Part shown: in pieces, positions 1 through 7,248 of the stretch | Numbering within the stretch: the first letter of the stretch is position 1 | How the letters are laid out: each line of letters begins with the position of its first letter | Assembly (NCBI GenBank): GCA_026709725.1 | Contig: JAPOSK010000186.1 | Coordinates: forward strand, 1-8,376 | Source of the DNA: Paracoccaceae bacterium | Lineage (GTDB): Bacteria > Pseudomonadota > Alphaproteobacteria > Rhodobacterales > Rhodobacteraceae | Reading direction: 5' to 3' | Length of the DNA stretch: 8,376 nucleotides | Notes under the pieces: model-generated | Databases searched by the model: none | Seen by the model: only the letters and a program-made list of their open reading frames with translations | Told to the model about the DNA's origin: nothing | Program-made: the position numbers and the translations under genes

Positions 1-27
1 GTCTACACTTGACTCACCGACTGCCTT

Positions 28-2559
28 GTGCGGAGCGTCTTTGACCTCTCGGTCGGAATCCTGAACAGGAACGGCAGCCCCCCGGACTCGATCAGTGTAC
101 AGGCTGTTGGCGGTTATGGTCGCGGGGAAATGGCTCCGGAGTCGGATGTCGATCTCCTGTTTCTGACCGGTGATGCACGGTCCGATGAGGCAAGCAAGAC
201 AATTGAGTTCATGCTTTACATGCTCTGGGATCTGAAACTCAAGGTGGGTCATTCTGTCCGCTCAATCAGGGACTGTATCGTGATGGCAAAGGAAGACCTG
301 ACCATCCGGACAGCCATGCTGGAATGTCGTTTGGTCTGGGGCAGGGAGTCTCTTGCCGACGAACTTGAACAGCGATTGTGGAAAGATGTCTACAGCACGA
401 CCGGCCCGGCCTTTGTCGAAGCCAAGCTGGAAGAACGCGAGCAGCGCTATCAGCGTCACGGTGGCAATCGGTATCTCCTTGAGCCGAACGTCAAGGAAGG
501 CAAGGGGTGCCTGCGGGATCTGCAGACACTGTACTGGATCATGAAGTACCTCTACCGGGTCCATGACAAGTCTGAACTGCTGCAGCGTGAACTCTTCACC
601 ATCGAGGAATATGAAAAGTTCCTCAGCGCCGAATCATTCCTGTGGGCGGTGCGTTGCGAATTGCACCGGATCGCAGGGCGAGCCCAGGATATCCTGCATT
701 TCGATGCTCAGCCGCTGATCGCGGAATCACTGGGTTTTGCGGCGACATCGGACCGGCAGGCCGTCGAAAATTTCATGCAGGAGTTCTTCACACACGCCAC
801 GAACGTTGGTGAGTTGACCCGAATCTTTCTGACCAAGCTTGAGGAGCAGCACGTCAAAAGACAGCCGCTGGTCAAAGGGCTGCTGCAGTCAGCCGTTCTC
901 AGATTCGGAGCCCAGCTGCCGGAAGAGTTCAAGCATGACAACGGCCGCTTGAATATCAGGGACCCGGAAACGTTTCTGGCTTGCCCGCTGAACATCATAA
1001 AACTCTTCGAGACGGGTCTGTCCACCGGTTTACTGATCCATCCGGATGCATTCAGGCTGATTGCGGCCAATCTGCACCTCATTGATCAGAGACTCGTTGA
1101 GGATCCCGAGGCCAAACGGATCTTTCTCGATCTCCTTCTGGAATACGGCAACCCTGAACGCGCCCTGCGGCGCATGAACGAAACCGGGGTCCTGGGACGA
1201 CTGATTCCTGAGTTCCGGGGAATCATTGCCCTGATGCAGTACAATTCCTATCACCATTATACCGTTGATGAGCACACAATTCAGTGCATCTCGGTCCTTG
1301 CCCGGATTGAAAGGGGCGAACACCACGAAAAACTTGCTTCCGGGATCCTTGCCAAGGGCATCAATCGCCGCGCACTCTATGTGGCACTCCTTCTTCACGA
1401 CATCGGCAAGGGCCGGGGGGGCGACCATTCGGTGATTGGTGCTGAAATTGTCAGGTCGATTGTGCCCGGATTGGGGCTTAATGACAATGAATCCGAACTG
1501 GTTGAATGGCTCGTACTGCACCATTTGCTGATGTCGGATACGGCACAGAAGCGGGATATTACCGACCCGGCCACAGTCAAAAATTTTGCCGAGACTGTCG
1601 GCAGCCGAACCCGGTTGCGGCATCTGACAATCCTGACAATCTGCGACATCATGGGGGTTGGGCCGAATGTCTGGACCGGCTGGAAGGCCTATCTGATTCG
1701 GGAACTCTACAACCAGACTCACCTGCTCCTGACGGAGGGACTGCCGAACATCGATGCAATCAATCGCGTTGAGGACGCCAAGGCGAGTTTCCGGGCTGCC
1801 ATGAGCACCTGGACTTCAGAACAGCTTGATGCCGAATGTGAACGTTTTCCTGACTACTACTGGCAGGGGATTCCAACATCGGTGCACGTGACGGTTGCCG
1901 GCATCCTTGGTGATATTGACAGTGAGGAAGGGATTGGGCTCGATTTTGCTGAAGACACGATACGGGGAGCCACACGTGCCTGTTTTGCCAAAGCGGAAAC
2001 ACCGGGGCTGTTTGCCCGGATTGCCGGCATCCTGCTTCTCGTTGGTGCCCGTATTATCGATGCCCGCGTGTATACCAGTTCCGACAACTGCACCGTGGTT
2101 GTGGCATGGCTGCAAAACGCCAAGGGGATGGCTTTCGACAAGGGGCAGGTGACCCGCATCAGGAAACAGGTCAACGACTACATCCGTGACCCGGATTCTG
2201 CAGATGCCAAACTTGCCGACCCGCGGATCCTCAAGCAGAAATCACCGATCGGGCAGCATGGCCGGATGTTTGCCGTGCCAACCGAAATCTCGATTGACAA
2301 TGACGGATCCGAGTACCACACAATCATTGAAGTCGATACACGCGATCGGACTGGTCTGCTCTACGATCTGGCCCGAACACTGGAAGACGCACAGGTCGTT
2401 CTGGTTCGGGCTGTCATCGCCACGTATGGTGCCCAGGCGGTCGATGTCTTCTACGTGAAGGACAAGTCGGGCATGAAACTTCTGGCTGAGCACCGTCGGC
2501 GGAATCTGGCCCGCCAGCTCAATAATGCCATTGACCGGGCCGAAGAGACCGGGACATGA
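28..2559 (+). CDS. glnD: Bifunctional [protein-PII] uridylyltransferase / uridylyl-removing enzyme, N-terminally short
   Basis: GlnD is the cytoplasmic nitrogen sensor. It uridylylates PII proteins when glutamine is low and removes UMP when glutamine is high. The 843-residue frame carries the family's domain order. A nucleotidyltransferase domain has GGYGRGE at 28-34 and metal-binding Asp40 and Asp42. A GlnD helical domain lies at about 135-275 with EGKGCLRDL at 157-165. The HD domain has His416, His457-Asp458, His498-His499 and Asp540. Two ACT domains lie at about 655-735 and 764-840. GTG at 28 is the only usable start before the catalytic motif, because frame-1 TGA at 10-12 blocks extension, and it has no visible Shine-Dalgarno. 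E. coli GlnD has roughly 65 more residues before the glycine motif, so the true N-terminus is lost, frameshifted or naturally short. Cys161 replaces the usual second Gly of GGLRD. The gene ends with tandem TGA codons. Family identity is secure; the start and the integrity of the uridylyltransferase domain are not. Confidence 0.93.
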   Translation: MRSVFDLSVGILNRNGSPPDSISVQAVGGYGRGEMAPESDVDLLFLTGDARSDEASKTIEFMLYMLWDLKLKVGHSVRSIRDCIVMAKEDLTIRTAMLECRLVWGRESLADELEQRLWKDVYSTTGPAFVEAKLEEREQRYQRHGGNRYLLEPNVKEGKGCLRDLQTLYWIMKYLYRVHDKSELLQRELFTIEEYEKFLSAESFLWAVRCELHRIAGRAQDILHFDAQPLIAESLGFAATSDRQAVENFMQEFFTHATNVGELTRIFLTKLEEQHVKRQPLVKGLLQSAVLRFGAQLPEEFKHDNGRLNIRDPETFLACPLNIIKLFETGLSTGLLIHPDAFRLIAANLHLIDQRLVEDPEAKRIFLDLLLEYGNPERALRRMNETGVLGRLIPEFRGIIALMQYNSYHHYTVDEHTIQCISVLARIERGEHHEKLASGILAKGINRRALYVALLLHDIGKGRGGDHSVIGAEIVRSIVPGLGLNDNESELVEWLVLHHLLMSDTAQKRDITDPATVKNFAETVGSRTRLRHLTILTICDIMGVGPNVWTGWKAYLIRELYNQTHLLLTEGLPNIDAINRVEDAKASFRAAMSTWTSEQLDAECERFPDYYWQGIPTSVHVTVAGILGDIDSEEGIGLDFAEDTIRGATRACFAKAETPGLFARIAGILLLVGARIIDARVYTSSDNCTVVVAWLQNAKGMAFDKGQVTRIRKQVNDYIRDPDSADAKLADPRILKQKSPIGQHGRMFAVPTEISIDNDGSEYHTIIEVDTRDRTGLLYDLARTLEDAQVVLVRAVIATYGAQAVDVFYVKDKSGMKLLAEHRRRNLARQLNNAIDRAEETGT

Positions 2560-2572
2560 TGACTGCAGGAGG

Positions 2573-2602
2573 TTGCGATCATATCAGTCTTTACACTATA
2601 CA
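2573..2602 (+). promoter_or_regulatory. Candidate sigma-70-type promoter for the tct operon
   Basis: TTGCGA at 2573-2578 (4 of 6 to the -35 consensus) and TATACA at 2597-2602 (4 of 6 to the -10 consensus) are separated by 18 bases. The spot is AT-richer than its surroundings and lies in the only gap before the transporter genes. Transcription would start near 2608-2610, at the left edge of the dyad that follows. The match is modest, and read-through from glnD is also possible. Confidence 0.33.
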
Positions 2603-2607
2603 CCCTC

Positions 2608-2635
2608 ACTGTCTCCTCAAGACCGGAGACTCAGT
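2608..2635 (+). promoter_or_regulatory. Inverted repeat / leader hairpin upstream of tctC
   Basis: GTCTCC at 2611-2616 and GGAGAC at 2625-2630 are perfect reverse complements around an 8-base loop. ACT at 2608-2610 can also pair with AGT at 2633-2635 across a 2-base bulge. No T-run follows, so a Rho-independent glnD terminator is unlikely. It lies between the candidate promoter and the tctC ribosome binding site, so it could be an operator dyad or a 5' leader hairpin. The repeat is certain; its function is inferred. Confidence 0.4.
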
Positions 2636-2641
2636 TTCAAT

Positions 2642-2646
2642 GGAGG
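2642..2646 (+). promoter_or_regulatory. Strong ribosome binding site of tctC
   Basis: GGAGG sits 5 bases before the ATG at 2652 and fixes that start. An overlapping ATG at 2648 is out of frame and only one base from the Shine-Dalgarno. This is the strongest plus-strand ribosome binding site in the operon, fitting high expression of the periplasmic binding protein. Confidence 0.75.
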
Positions 2647-2651
2647 AATGA

Positions 2652-3623
2652 ATGAAATCACGAACAAAGCGACTGTTTTCAACGCTGACAGTCCTTGCCG
2701 GCATCTCGGCTGGCGGAGCGGTCATGGCCGCGGAGTGCATCGCCCCGGCCAATCCTGGCGGCGGCTGGGACTTCACCTGCCGGACAATCGGCAAGATCAT
2801 GTATGACATCGGTGCCGTCAGTGACCCCATCCAGGTCACCAACATGGCCGGAGGTGGTGGTGGCCTGGCCTACTCTCACGTCGTTAACGAACGAAATGAT
2901 GATCCGGAGCTCATCGTCGCCGCATCTTCGGCGACGGCAACCCGCCTGGCCCAGAACGCCTATGCAGGAATGACTGCCGACCAGGTTTCATTCCTTGGAG
3001 CCATTGGTGCGGACCCCGGTGTTCTGGTTGTTGCGGCCGGTTCACCCTACCAGTCGCTGAACGACCTGCTTGACGCGGTCAAGGCGGATCCGTCATCGGT
3101 CACCTTTGCCGGTGGTTCCGCTGCTGGCGGCTTTGACCATCTCAAGGTCCTGATGGCCCTCAATGAAGTTGGCTACAACGACGTAACCAAGGTCAAATAT
3201 ATCGGTGTCGACGGTGGTGCCGACGCACTGACCCAGACCATCGGTGGCTTCACCCAGGCCATGACCGGAGATATTTCGGAAGTCGTTGGCTTCCTGCCAA
3301 CCGGTGATGTGCGCGTTCTTGCCGTCTTTACAGACGAGCGGATTCCGGGATTTGAATCGATTCCCACAGCCAGGGAACAGGGCGTTGATCTTGTTGCCGT
3401 CAACTGGCGGGGTCTCTATGTCCCAAAGGGAATCTCCAGCGAAGCCTATGATCGCTGGTCAACGGCACTGGCCGAGGTTGCAGCATCACCGGAATGGGCG
3501 GCTGCAATGCAGGCCAACGGCCTTGCGCCCTTCACTCGGGTTGGTGATGACTTCCAGGATTATCTTGCGGAGGTCATCGCCGATATTGAGACCCTCTCAA
3601 GGGAGATCGGAGTGATCCAGTAG
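2652..3623 (+). CDS. tctC: Tripartite tricarboxylate transporter substrate-binding protein (TctC/Bug family)
   Basis: This is the periplasmic solute-binding subunit of a TTT-family secondary transporter, which captures a carboxylate and hands it to the TctA/TctB membrane complex. The 323-residue product has a classical signal peptide: basic residues in the first 7, a hydrophobic core at about 8-24, and probable cleavage after Ala26 (VMA/AE). The mature protein opens with a CIAPANPGGGWDFTC segment (29-43). This corresponds to the Bug-family strand-loop that usually reads PFxxGGxxD, with Asp40 in the conserved Asp position. Cys29 and Cys43 could form a disulfide in the periplasm. Other landmarks are the glycine-rich NMAGGGGG stretch after the first domain strand and AVNWRGLYVP near residues 250-260. 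The length is normal for the family. The gene has the operon's best ribosome binding site, and its TAG overlaps the tctB GTG by one base. The ligand cannot be predicted from sequence. Confidence 0.93.
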   Translation: MKSRTKRLFSTLTVLAGISAGGAVMAAECIAPANPGGGWDFTCRTIGKIMYDIGAVSDPIQVTNMAGGGGGLAYSHVVNERNDDPELIVAASSATATRLAQNAYAGMTADQVSFLGAIGADPGVLVVAAGSPYQSLNDLLDAVKADPSSVTFAGGSAAGGFDHLKVLMALNEVGYNDVTKVKYIGVDGGADALTQTIGGFTQAMTGDISEVVGFLPTGDVRVLAVFTDERIPGFESIPTAREQGVDLVAVNWRGLYVPKGISSEAYDRWSTALAEVAASPEWAAAMQANGLAPFTRVGDDFQDYLAEVIADIETLSREIGVIQ

Positions 3624-4051
3624 TGACCGGTGATCGCTACTTCGGTGCCGCCGTTCTCGCGATCACAGGGTTTTATCTCTACGGAGCATCAACCATACCG
3701 ACCGGGTTTCTGCCGGACCCGGTCGGCAGCCGCACCTTTCCCTATATCCTCGGTGGTCTGGGGTTTCTCTGCGGCTTCCTGATCCTTCTCAGGCCCGATG
3801 ACCCGCCTGTTTGGCCATCATCGTCAATCGTTCTCAAACTCGCCCTGGCGGCGGCAATCATGTACGGTTTCGCCGAAACCCTGCAGCCGCTCGGATTCAT
3901 ACTCCCATCGGCAGTCACAACGGCCTTGCTGAGTTATCTCATTGCGCCAAACATCCTTCACAGCCTGATCGCGGGCGGGGGACTTTCGGTCGGTCTCTAT
4001 GTCATCCTGAAGCACGGGCTCGGCCTCGGTCTGTCCGCATTCTGGTTCTGA
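3623..4051 (+). CDS. tctB: Tripartite tricarboxylate transporter small membrane subunit TctB
   Basis: This is the small, poorly conserved inner-membrane subunit of the TTT transporter. The 142-residue product is strongly hydrophobic, with likely membrane segments near residues 6-23, 40-56, 70-87 and 90-130 (the last probably two). DPVGSRTFP at 32-40 matches the usual TctB motif between the first two segments, where an Asp-Pro-xGly is followed by Phe-Pro. The GTG start at 3623 shares its G with the tctC TAG stop, so translation is probably coupled; GGAG at 3609-3612 may serve as a distant Shine-Dalgarno. Position between tctC and tctA, size and topology support the call more than primary sequence does. 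The short, hydrophobic C-terminus ends in Phe-Trp-Phe. Confidence 0.88.
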   Translation: MTGDRYFGAAVLAITGFYLYGASTIPTGFLPDPVGSRTFPYILGGLGFLCGFLILLRPDDPPVWPSSSIVLKLALAAAIMYGFAETLQPLGFILPSAVTTALLSYLIAPNILHSLIAGGGLSVGLYVILKHGLGLGLSAFWF

Positions 4052-4063
4052 AACGCAACTGCC

Positions 4064-5569
4064 ATGGAACTTCTTGCCAATCTCTCACAAGGGTTTGCCG
4101 TTGCCCTGACCTGGTCGACACTCATTCTGGCCATCTCAGGCTGCTTTGCCGGGACAATCATTGGCTCACTGCCCGGGCTTGGCCCCTCAAATGGGGTTGC
4201 GATTCTGATCCCGCTGGCCTTTTCCCTCAGCCTTGATGCCACCGAGGCACTGGTTCTGATGACATCCGTCTATTATGGTGCGATGTACGGCGGGCGCATC
4301 TCATCAATTCTTCTGAATATTCCAGGTGATGAGCCGGCACTGATGACAACCCTTGACGGGTATCCAATGGCCAGACAGGGCCGGGCTGGTGACGCCCTCG
4401 TTCTCTCGGGAGTGGCGTCATTCGTTGGTGCCCTGCTGGCAACGATCGGCCTCATGATCCTTGCACCCATTCTGGCCCGCATCGCCTATCTTTTTGGACC
4501 GGCTGAATATTTTGCTCTCTACATGCTGGCCTTTTGCACGCTGGGCGGTCTCTCATCACGCAACCAGATCAAGGCGGGTCTGGCAGCCATTATCGGTCTT
4601 GCCATCGCCATGATCGGGCTTGACAACACAACCGGACTCCCGCGCCTGACTTTTGGTTCCCTGCATCTGATGGATGGTGTTGACTTTCTTGTCGCCATCG
4701 TTGGCCTTTTCGCTGTCGCGGAGATCTTCATCTACATGGAAAGTCATGGCCGCGAGTCGGCGATCGGGGTCAAGCTCGAACGGATCACCATTCCCTTTCG
4801 CGAGATTGGCAACAGCGCGGTCACCATGCTGCGCTCGACTCTGATCGGCTTCATTGCCGGGGTCCTGCCGGGTGCCGGCGCGTCCCTTGGCAGCTTCCTG
4901 GCTTACATGGCAGAAAAATCGCTCTCCCGCGACAAGGAGACCTTCGGCACAGGCAACCCGCGTGGTGTTGCAGCACCGGAGGCAGGCAACAATGCTGCGG
5001 CGGGGGGTGCGCTCGTTCCCATGCTGACCCTTGGCGTCCCCGGCTCCGGTACAACAGCAGTCCTGCTTGCCTTGCTTGTAACGCTCAACATCACACCGGG
5101 ACCTCTCCTCTTCGAGGAGCGACCGGAGGTGGTCTGGGGTCTGGTTGCCAGCCTGCTGATCGCCAATTTCGTCCTGCTGATCATGAATGTTCCGCTGGTC
5201 AAACTGTTTGTCAGGATTCTGTCCGTCCCACCATGGATTCTGCTGCCCGGCATCACCATGGTGGCTTTCGGTGGCATCTATTCACTGTCAGGGTCCAGCT
5301 ATGATCTTGTCCTCATGCTGCTGTTCGGTCTCTTCGGTTATCTCTGCCGCAAACTTGATGTCCCGACCGTGCCGATCATTCTCGGCATTCTCCTCGGCAA
5401 TCACATGGAAGACAGTCTGCGCCGGGCGATGGTCATCTCGGATGGGGACTGGACATATCTCTTCACTTCGCCAATCTCGATTGTTCTCTGGCTTGCAGCG
5501 ATTGGCGGTTTTGTCGCCCCGATGTTCCTCCGCAACCTCCTCAGGACACCGCCGCGGGTCGAGGATTGA
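4064..5569 (+). CDS. tctA: Tripartite tricarboxylate transporter large permease TctA
   Basis: This is the large inner-membrane permease of the TTT transporter and the presumed ion-coupled translocation path. The 501-residue length is typical of the family, with about a dozen hydrophobic segments. The duplicated TctA signature is clear: GSLPGLGP at 34-41 in the first half and GVLPGAG at 266-272 in the second. The conserved stretch with YYGAMYGG and ILLNIPG follows the first signature (about 70-88), and GVPGSG is at 324-329. The charged loop with EKS and APEAGNNAA lies between the second-half motifs, as in homologues. The ATG at 4064 begins 12 bases after tctB. No good Shine-Dalgarno is visible, so coupling to tctB translation is likely. 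The gene ends one base before the AtuA-family gene. Substrate specificity cannot be inferred from TctA. Confidence 0.95.
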   Translation: MELLANLSQGFAVALTWSTLILAISGCFAGTIIGSLPGLGPSNGVAILIPLAFSLSLDATEALVLMTSVYYGAMYGGRISSILLNIPGDEPALMTTLDGYPMARQGRAGDALVLSGVASFVGALLATIGLMILAPILARIAYLFGPAEYFALYMLAFCTLGGLSSRNQIKAGLAAIIGLAIAMIGLDNTTGLPRLTFGSLHLMDGVDFLVAIVGLFAVAEIFIYMESHGRESAIGVKLERITIPFREIGNSAVTMLRSTLIGFIAGVLPGAGASLGSFLAYMAEKSLSRDKETFGTGNPRGVAAPEAGNNAAAGGALVPMLTLGVPGSGTTAVLLALLVTLNITPGPLLFEERPEVVWGLVASLLIANFVLLIMNVPLVKLFVRILSVPPWILLPGITMVAFGGIYSLSGSSYDLVLMLLFGLFGYLCRKLDVPTVPIILGILLGNHMEDSLRRAMVISDGDWTYLFTSPISIVLWLAAIGGFVAPMFLRNLLRTPPRVED

Positions 5570-5570
5570 C

Positions 5571-6923
5571 GTGACCCGCGTCCTTGTCCCCGGCGGCGTA
5601 TTGGGCCTGGGGTTTGACACGCGGGCCCTGCAGCACGGGATCGCAGCAAGACCGGATATCATTGCAATTGATGGTGGCTCGACCGATAGTGGTCCCAATG
5701 CTCTTGGCACCGGGGTCTCGAAATACTCACGGGCTGTAACCAGATCAGAATGGGCAGAACTCATGGCTGCCCGCAGCCGGGCTGGTGTCCCATTGATCAT
5801 CGGCTCAGCTGGCACGGCAGGCACGGATGCCGGCGTTGACTGGATGCTGGATATCACCAGGGAGATTGCCCGTGAACGGAACGAGCATCTCAGGATTGCA
5901 GCGATCTATTCCCAGGTCACACCGGAAACGGTGCTTGCCGCCCTTGACGACGGTCGCATCACACCACTTGACCCCGCTCCCTCCTGCACCCCTGAAATCA
6001 TCCGGTCCTGCACGCACATCGTTGCGGTCCAGGGCACTGAACCCTTTATGGCCGCACTTGAATCGGGCGCCGATATCATCATCGCCGGTCGTGCAACCGA
6101 CACCGCAACGATCGCGGCTCTGCCCCTGATGCGGGGCAACAATCCGGGTGCATGCTGGCATGGTGCCAAGATCGGTGAATGCGGAGCTCTTTGCTCGACC
6201 GAGCCATTGTCAGGCTGTATCCTCATTGAATTTGACGCCGATGGGTTTACCGTCTGGCCAACTGCCCCCACAGCCCGTTGCACTGCACAGTCTGTCCATG
6301 CGCATATGCTGTATGAAAATGCTGATCCTCACCGCCTCCATGAGCCCGGCGGCACCCTTGATGTCACGAACGCTGCCTATAACGATATCGCCGATGGTGC
6401 GGTTCGTGTCACCAATTCACGCTGGATCCCCACCGACCCCTATCGGGTCAAACTGGAGGGAGCCGCGCCCGCCGGAGCGCGCACTCTCATCCTGGCACTG
6501 ATTCGGGACCGCCACTATGTTCGGAATGCTGAAACCTGGAAGGATCATCTGCTCGCCCATCTCCATGCAACCATCCGTGACCGAACCACGTTTGATCCGG
6601 CATCCTACACAATTGAAATCCGTCTGATTGGCATCAACGCCACGCTTGGCAATCTGGAGAACTGCCATTCTGAACCAACTGAAGTTGGCGCTCTCTGCAT
6701 CGTCAATGCACCAACCCAACCCATTGCCACTGAAATCGCCAAACTCTGCAATCCCTTTCTTTTGCACTTTCCCCTGCAAGGCTGCACGGAGATGCCAAGT
6801 TTTGCCTTCCCCTTCTCCCCCGCCGAACTTGACTGCGGTCCACAATACGCTTTCTCCCTGAACCACCTGATGACCCTCAGCGACCCGATGGATACCAGCC
6901 GCATGGTTCTGGTCGAAACCTGA
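5571..6923 (+). CDS. Acyclic terpene utilisation AtuA-family protein (DUF1446)
   Basis: The 450-residue predicted cytoplasmic protein has no signal peptide or membrane segment and matches the AtuA/DUF1446 family. Landmarks: an N-terminal GGVLGLGFD (8-16), DGGSTDSGP (34-42), IIGSAGTAG (76-84), GTEPF (155-159) and GADIIIAGRATDTA (166-179), then LYENADP and LHEPGGTLD further on. AtuA proteins occur in citronellol/geraniol catabolism in Pseudomonas, but no AtuA reaction I know of is firmly established. I leave the gene symbol empty because no other atu gene is present and terpene use is not implied. GTG at 5571 is chosen because it begins the family's N-terminal strand, has GAGG 6 bases upstream, and lies one base after the tctA stop. 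The frame stays open upstream to 5187, but that part overlaps tctA and is not family-like. The next gene is DUF4387, the family's usual partner. A carboxylate- or CoA-ester-processing role is inferred from the transporter next door. Confidence 0.88.
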   Translation: MTRVLVPGGVLGLGFDTRALQHGIAARPDIIAIDGGSTDSGPNALGTGVSKYSRAVTRSEWAELMAARSRAGVPLIIGSAGTAGTDAGVDWMLDITREIARERNEHLRIAAIYSQVTPETVLAALDDGRITPLDPAPSCTPEIIRSCTHIVAVQGTEPFMAALESGADIIIAGRATDTATIAALPLMRGNNPGACWHGAKIGECGALCSTEPLSGCILIEFDADGFTVWPTAPTARCTAQSVHAHMLYENADPHRLHEPGGTLDVTNAAYNDIADGAVRVTNSRWIPTDPYRVKLEGAAPAGARTLILALIRDRHYVRNAETWKDHLLAHLHATIRDRTTFDPASYTIEIRLIGINATLGNLENCHSEPTEVGALCIVNAPTQPIATEIAKLCNPFLLHFPLQGCTEMPSFAFPFSPAELDCGPQYAFSLNHLMTLSDPMDTSRMVLVET

Positions 6924-6924
6924 T

Positions 6925-7248
6925 ATGCGTGTCATCGGTGACATCGCGACGGTCCGCTCCAAGAATGCCGGCCCCTTTGTCCTGACCATTGATGTCTTTT
7001 GTCACAAAGCGGCCACATACACCCTCCTGAGGCATTTTCTGACAACCGGCACCGTGGCCACGACACTCGGCTGCGACGGCAATGCCGTGACAAAATTCAC
7101 TCTCCCGGATCTTCATGTCATCAAGTTCAGTCTCCCTCGCCCCATCATTCAGGGTTGCCCCGCCGACCGCGATATGCATGGCGCCCAGTTCTCGAACCTG
7201 ATTGCCGAGCTCGCACTTCCCGAAGATGCGAACCTCCCCGCTCAGTGA
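6925..7248 (+). CDS. DUF4387 domain-containing protein, partner of the AtuA-family protein
   Basis: This 107-residue soluble protein is recognisable as DUF4387 by RSKNAGPF near its start (11-18), the FxLPRP-like segment (68-73), and an Asp-x-His-Gly-Ala-Gln motif near 83-88. The whole protein is essentially one domain of normal length. Its biochemical function is unknown. From general knowledge, DUF4387 genes commonly sit directly after AtuA-family genes, and fused versions are reported, which suggests a two-subunit enzyme. The ATG begins one base after the AtuA-family stop and has no Shine-Dalgarno, so translational coupling is likely. The last 7 bases overlap the 3' end of hemC on the opposite strand, so the operon has no intergenic terminator here. 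Confidence 0.85.
   Translation: MRVIGDIATVRSKNAGPFVLTIDVFCHKAATYTLLRHFLTTGTVATTLGCDGNAVTKFTLPDLHVIKFSLPRPIIQGCPADRDMHGAQFSNLIAELALPEDANLPAQ

Noticed and set aside
10..12. TGA read as tryptophan (alternative genetic code)
   Set aside because: TGA ends glnD, tctB, tctA, the AtuA-family gene and DUF4387 at normal family lengths, and TGG is used freely for Trp.
1030..1722. 230-residue open frame on the minus strand
   Set aside because: It lies antisense to the conserved helical and HD region of glnD and shows no family motif; a shadow frame.
5187..5570. Upstream extension of the AtuA-family reading frame
   Set aside because: The frame is open but lies wholly inside tctA in another frame, is not family-like, and the GTG at 5571 starts the conserved N-terminal strand with a nearby GAGG.
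6417..6989. 190-residue open frame on the minus strand
   Set aside because: Antisense to the C-terminal part of the AtuA-family gene; no motif or ribosome binding site supports it.
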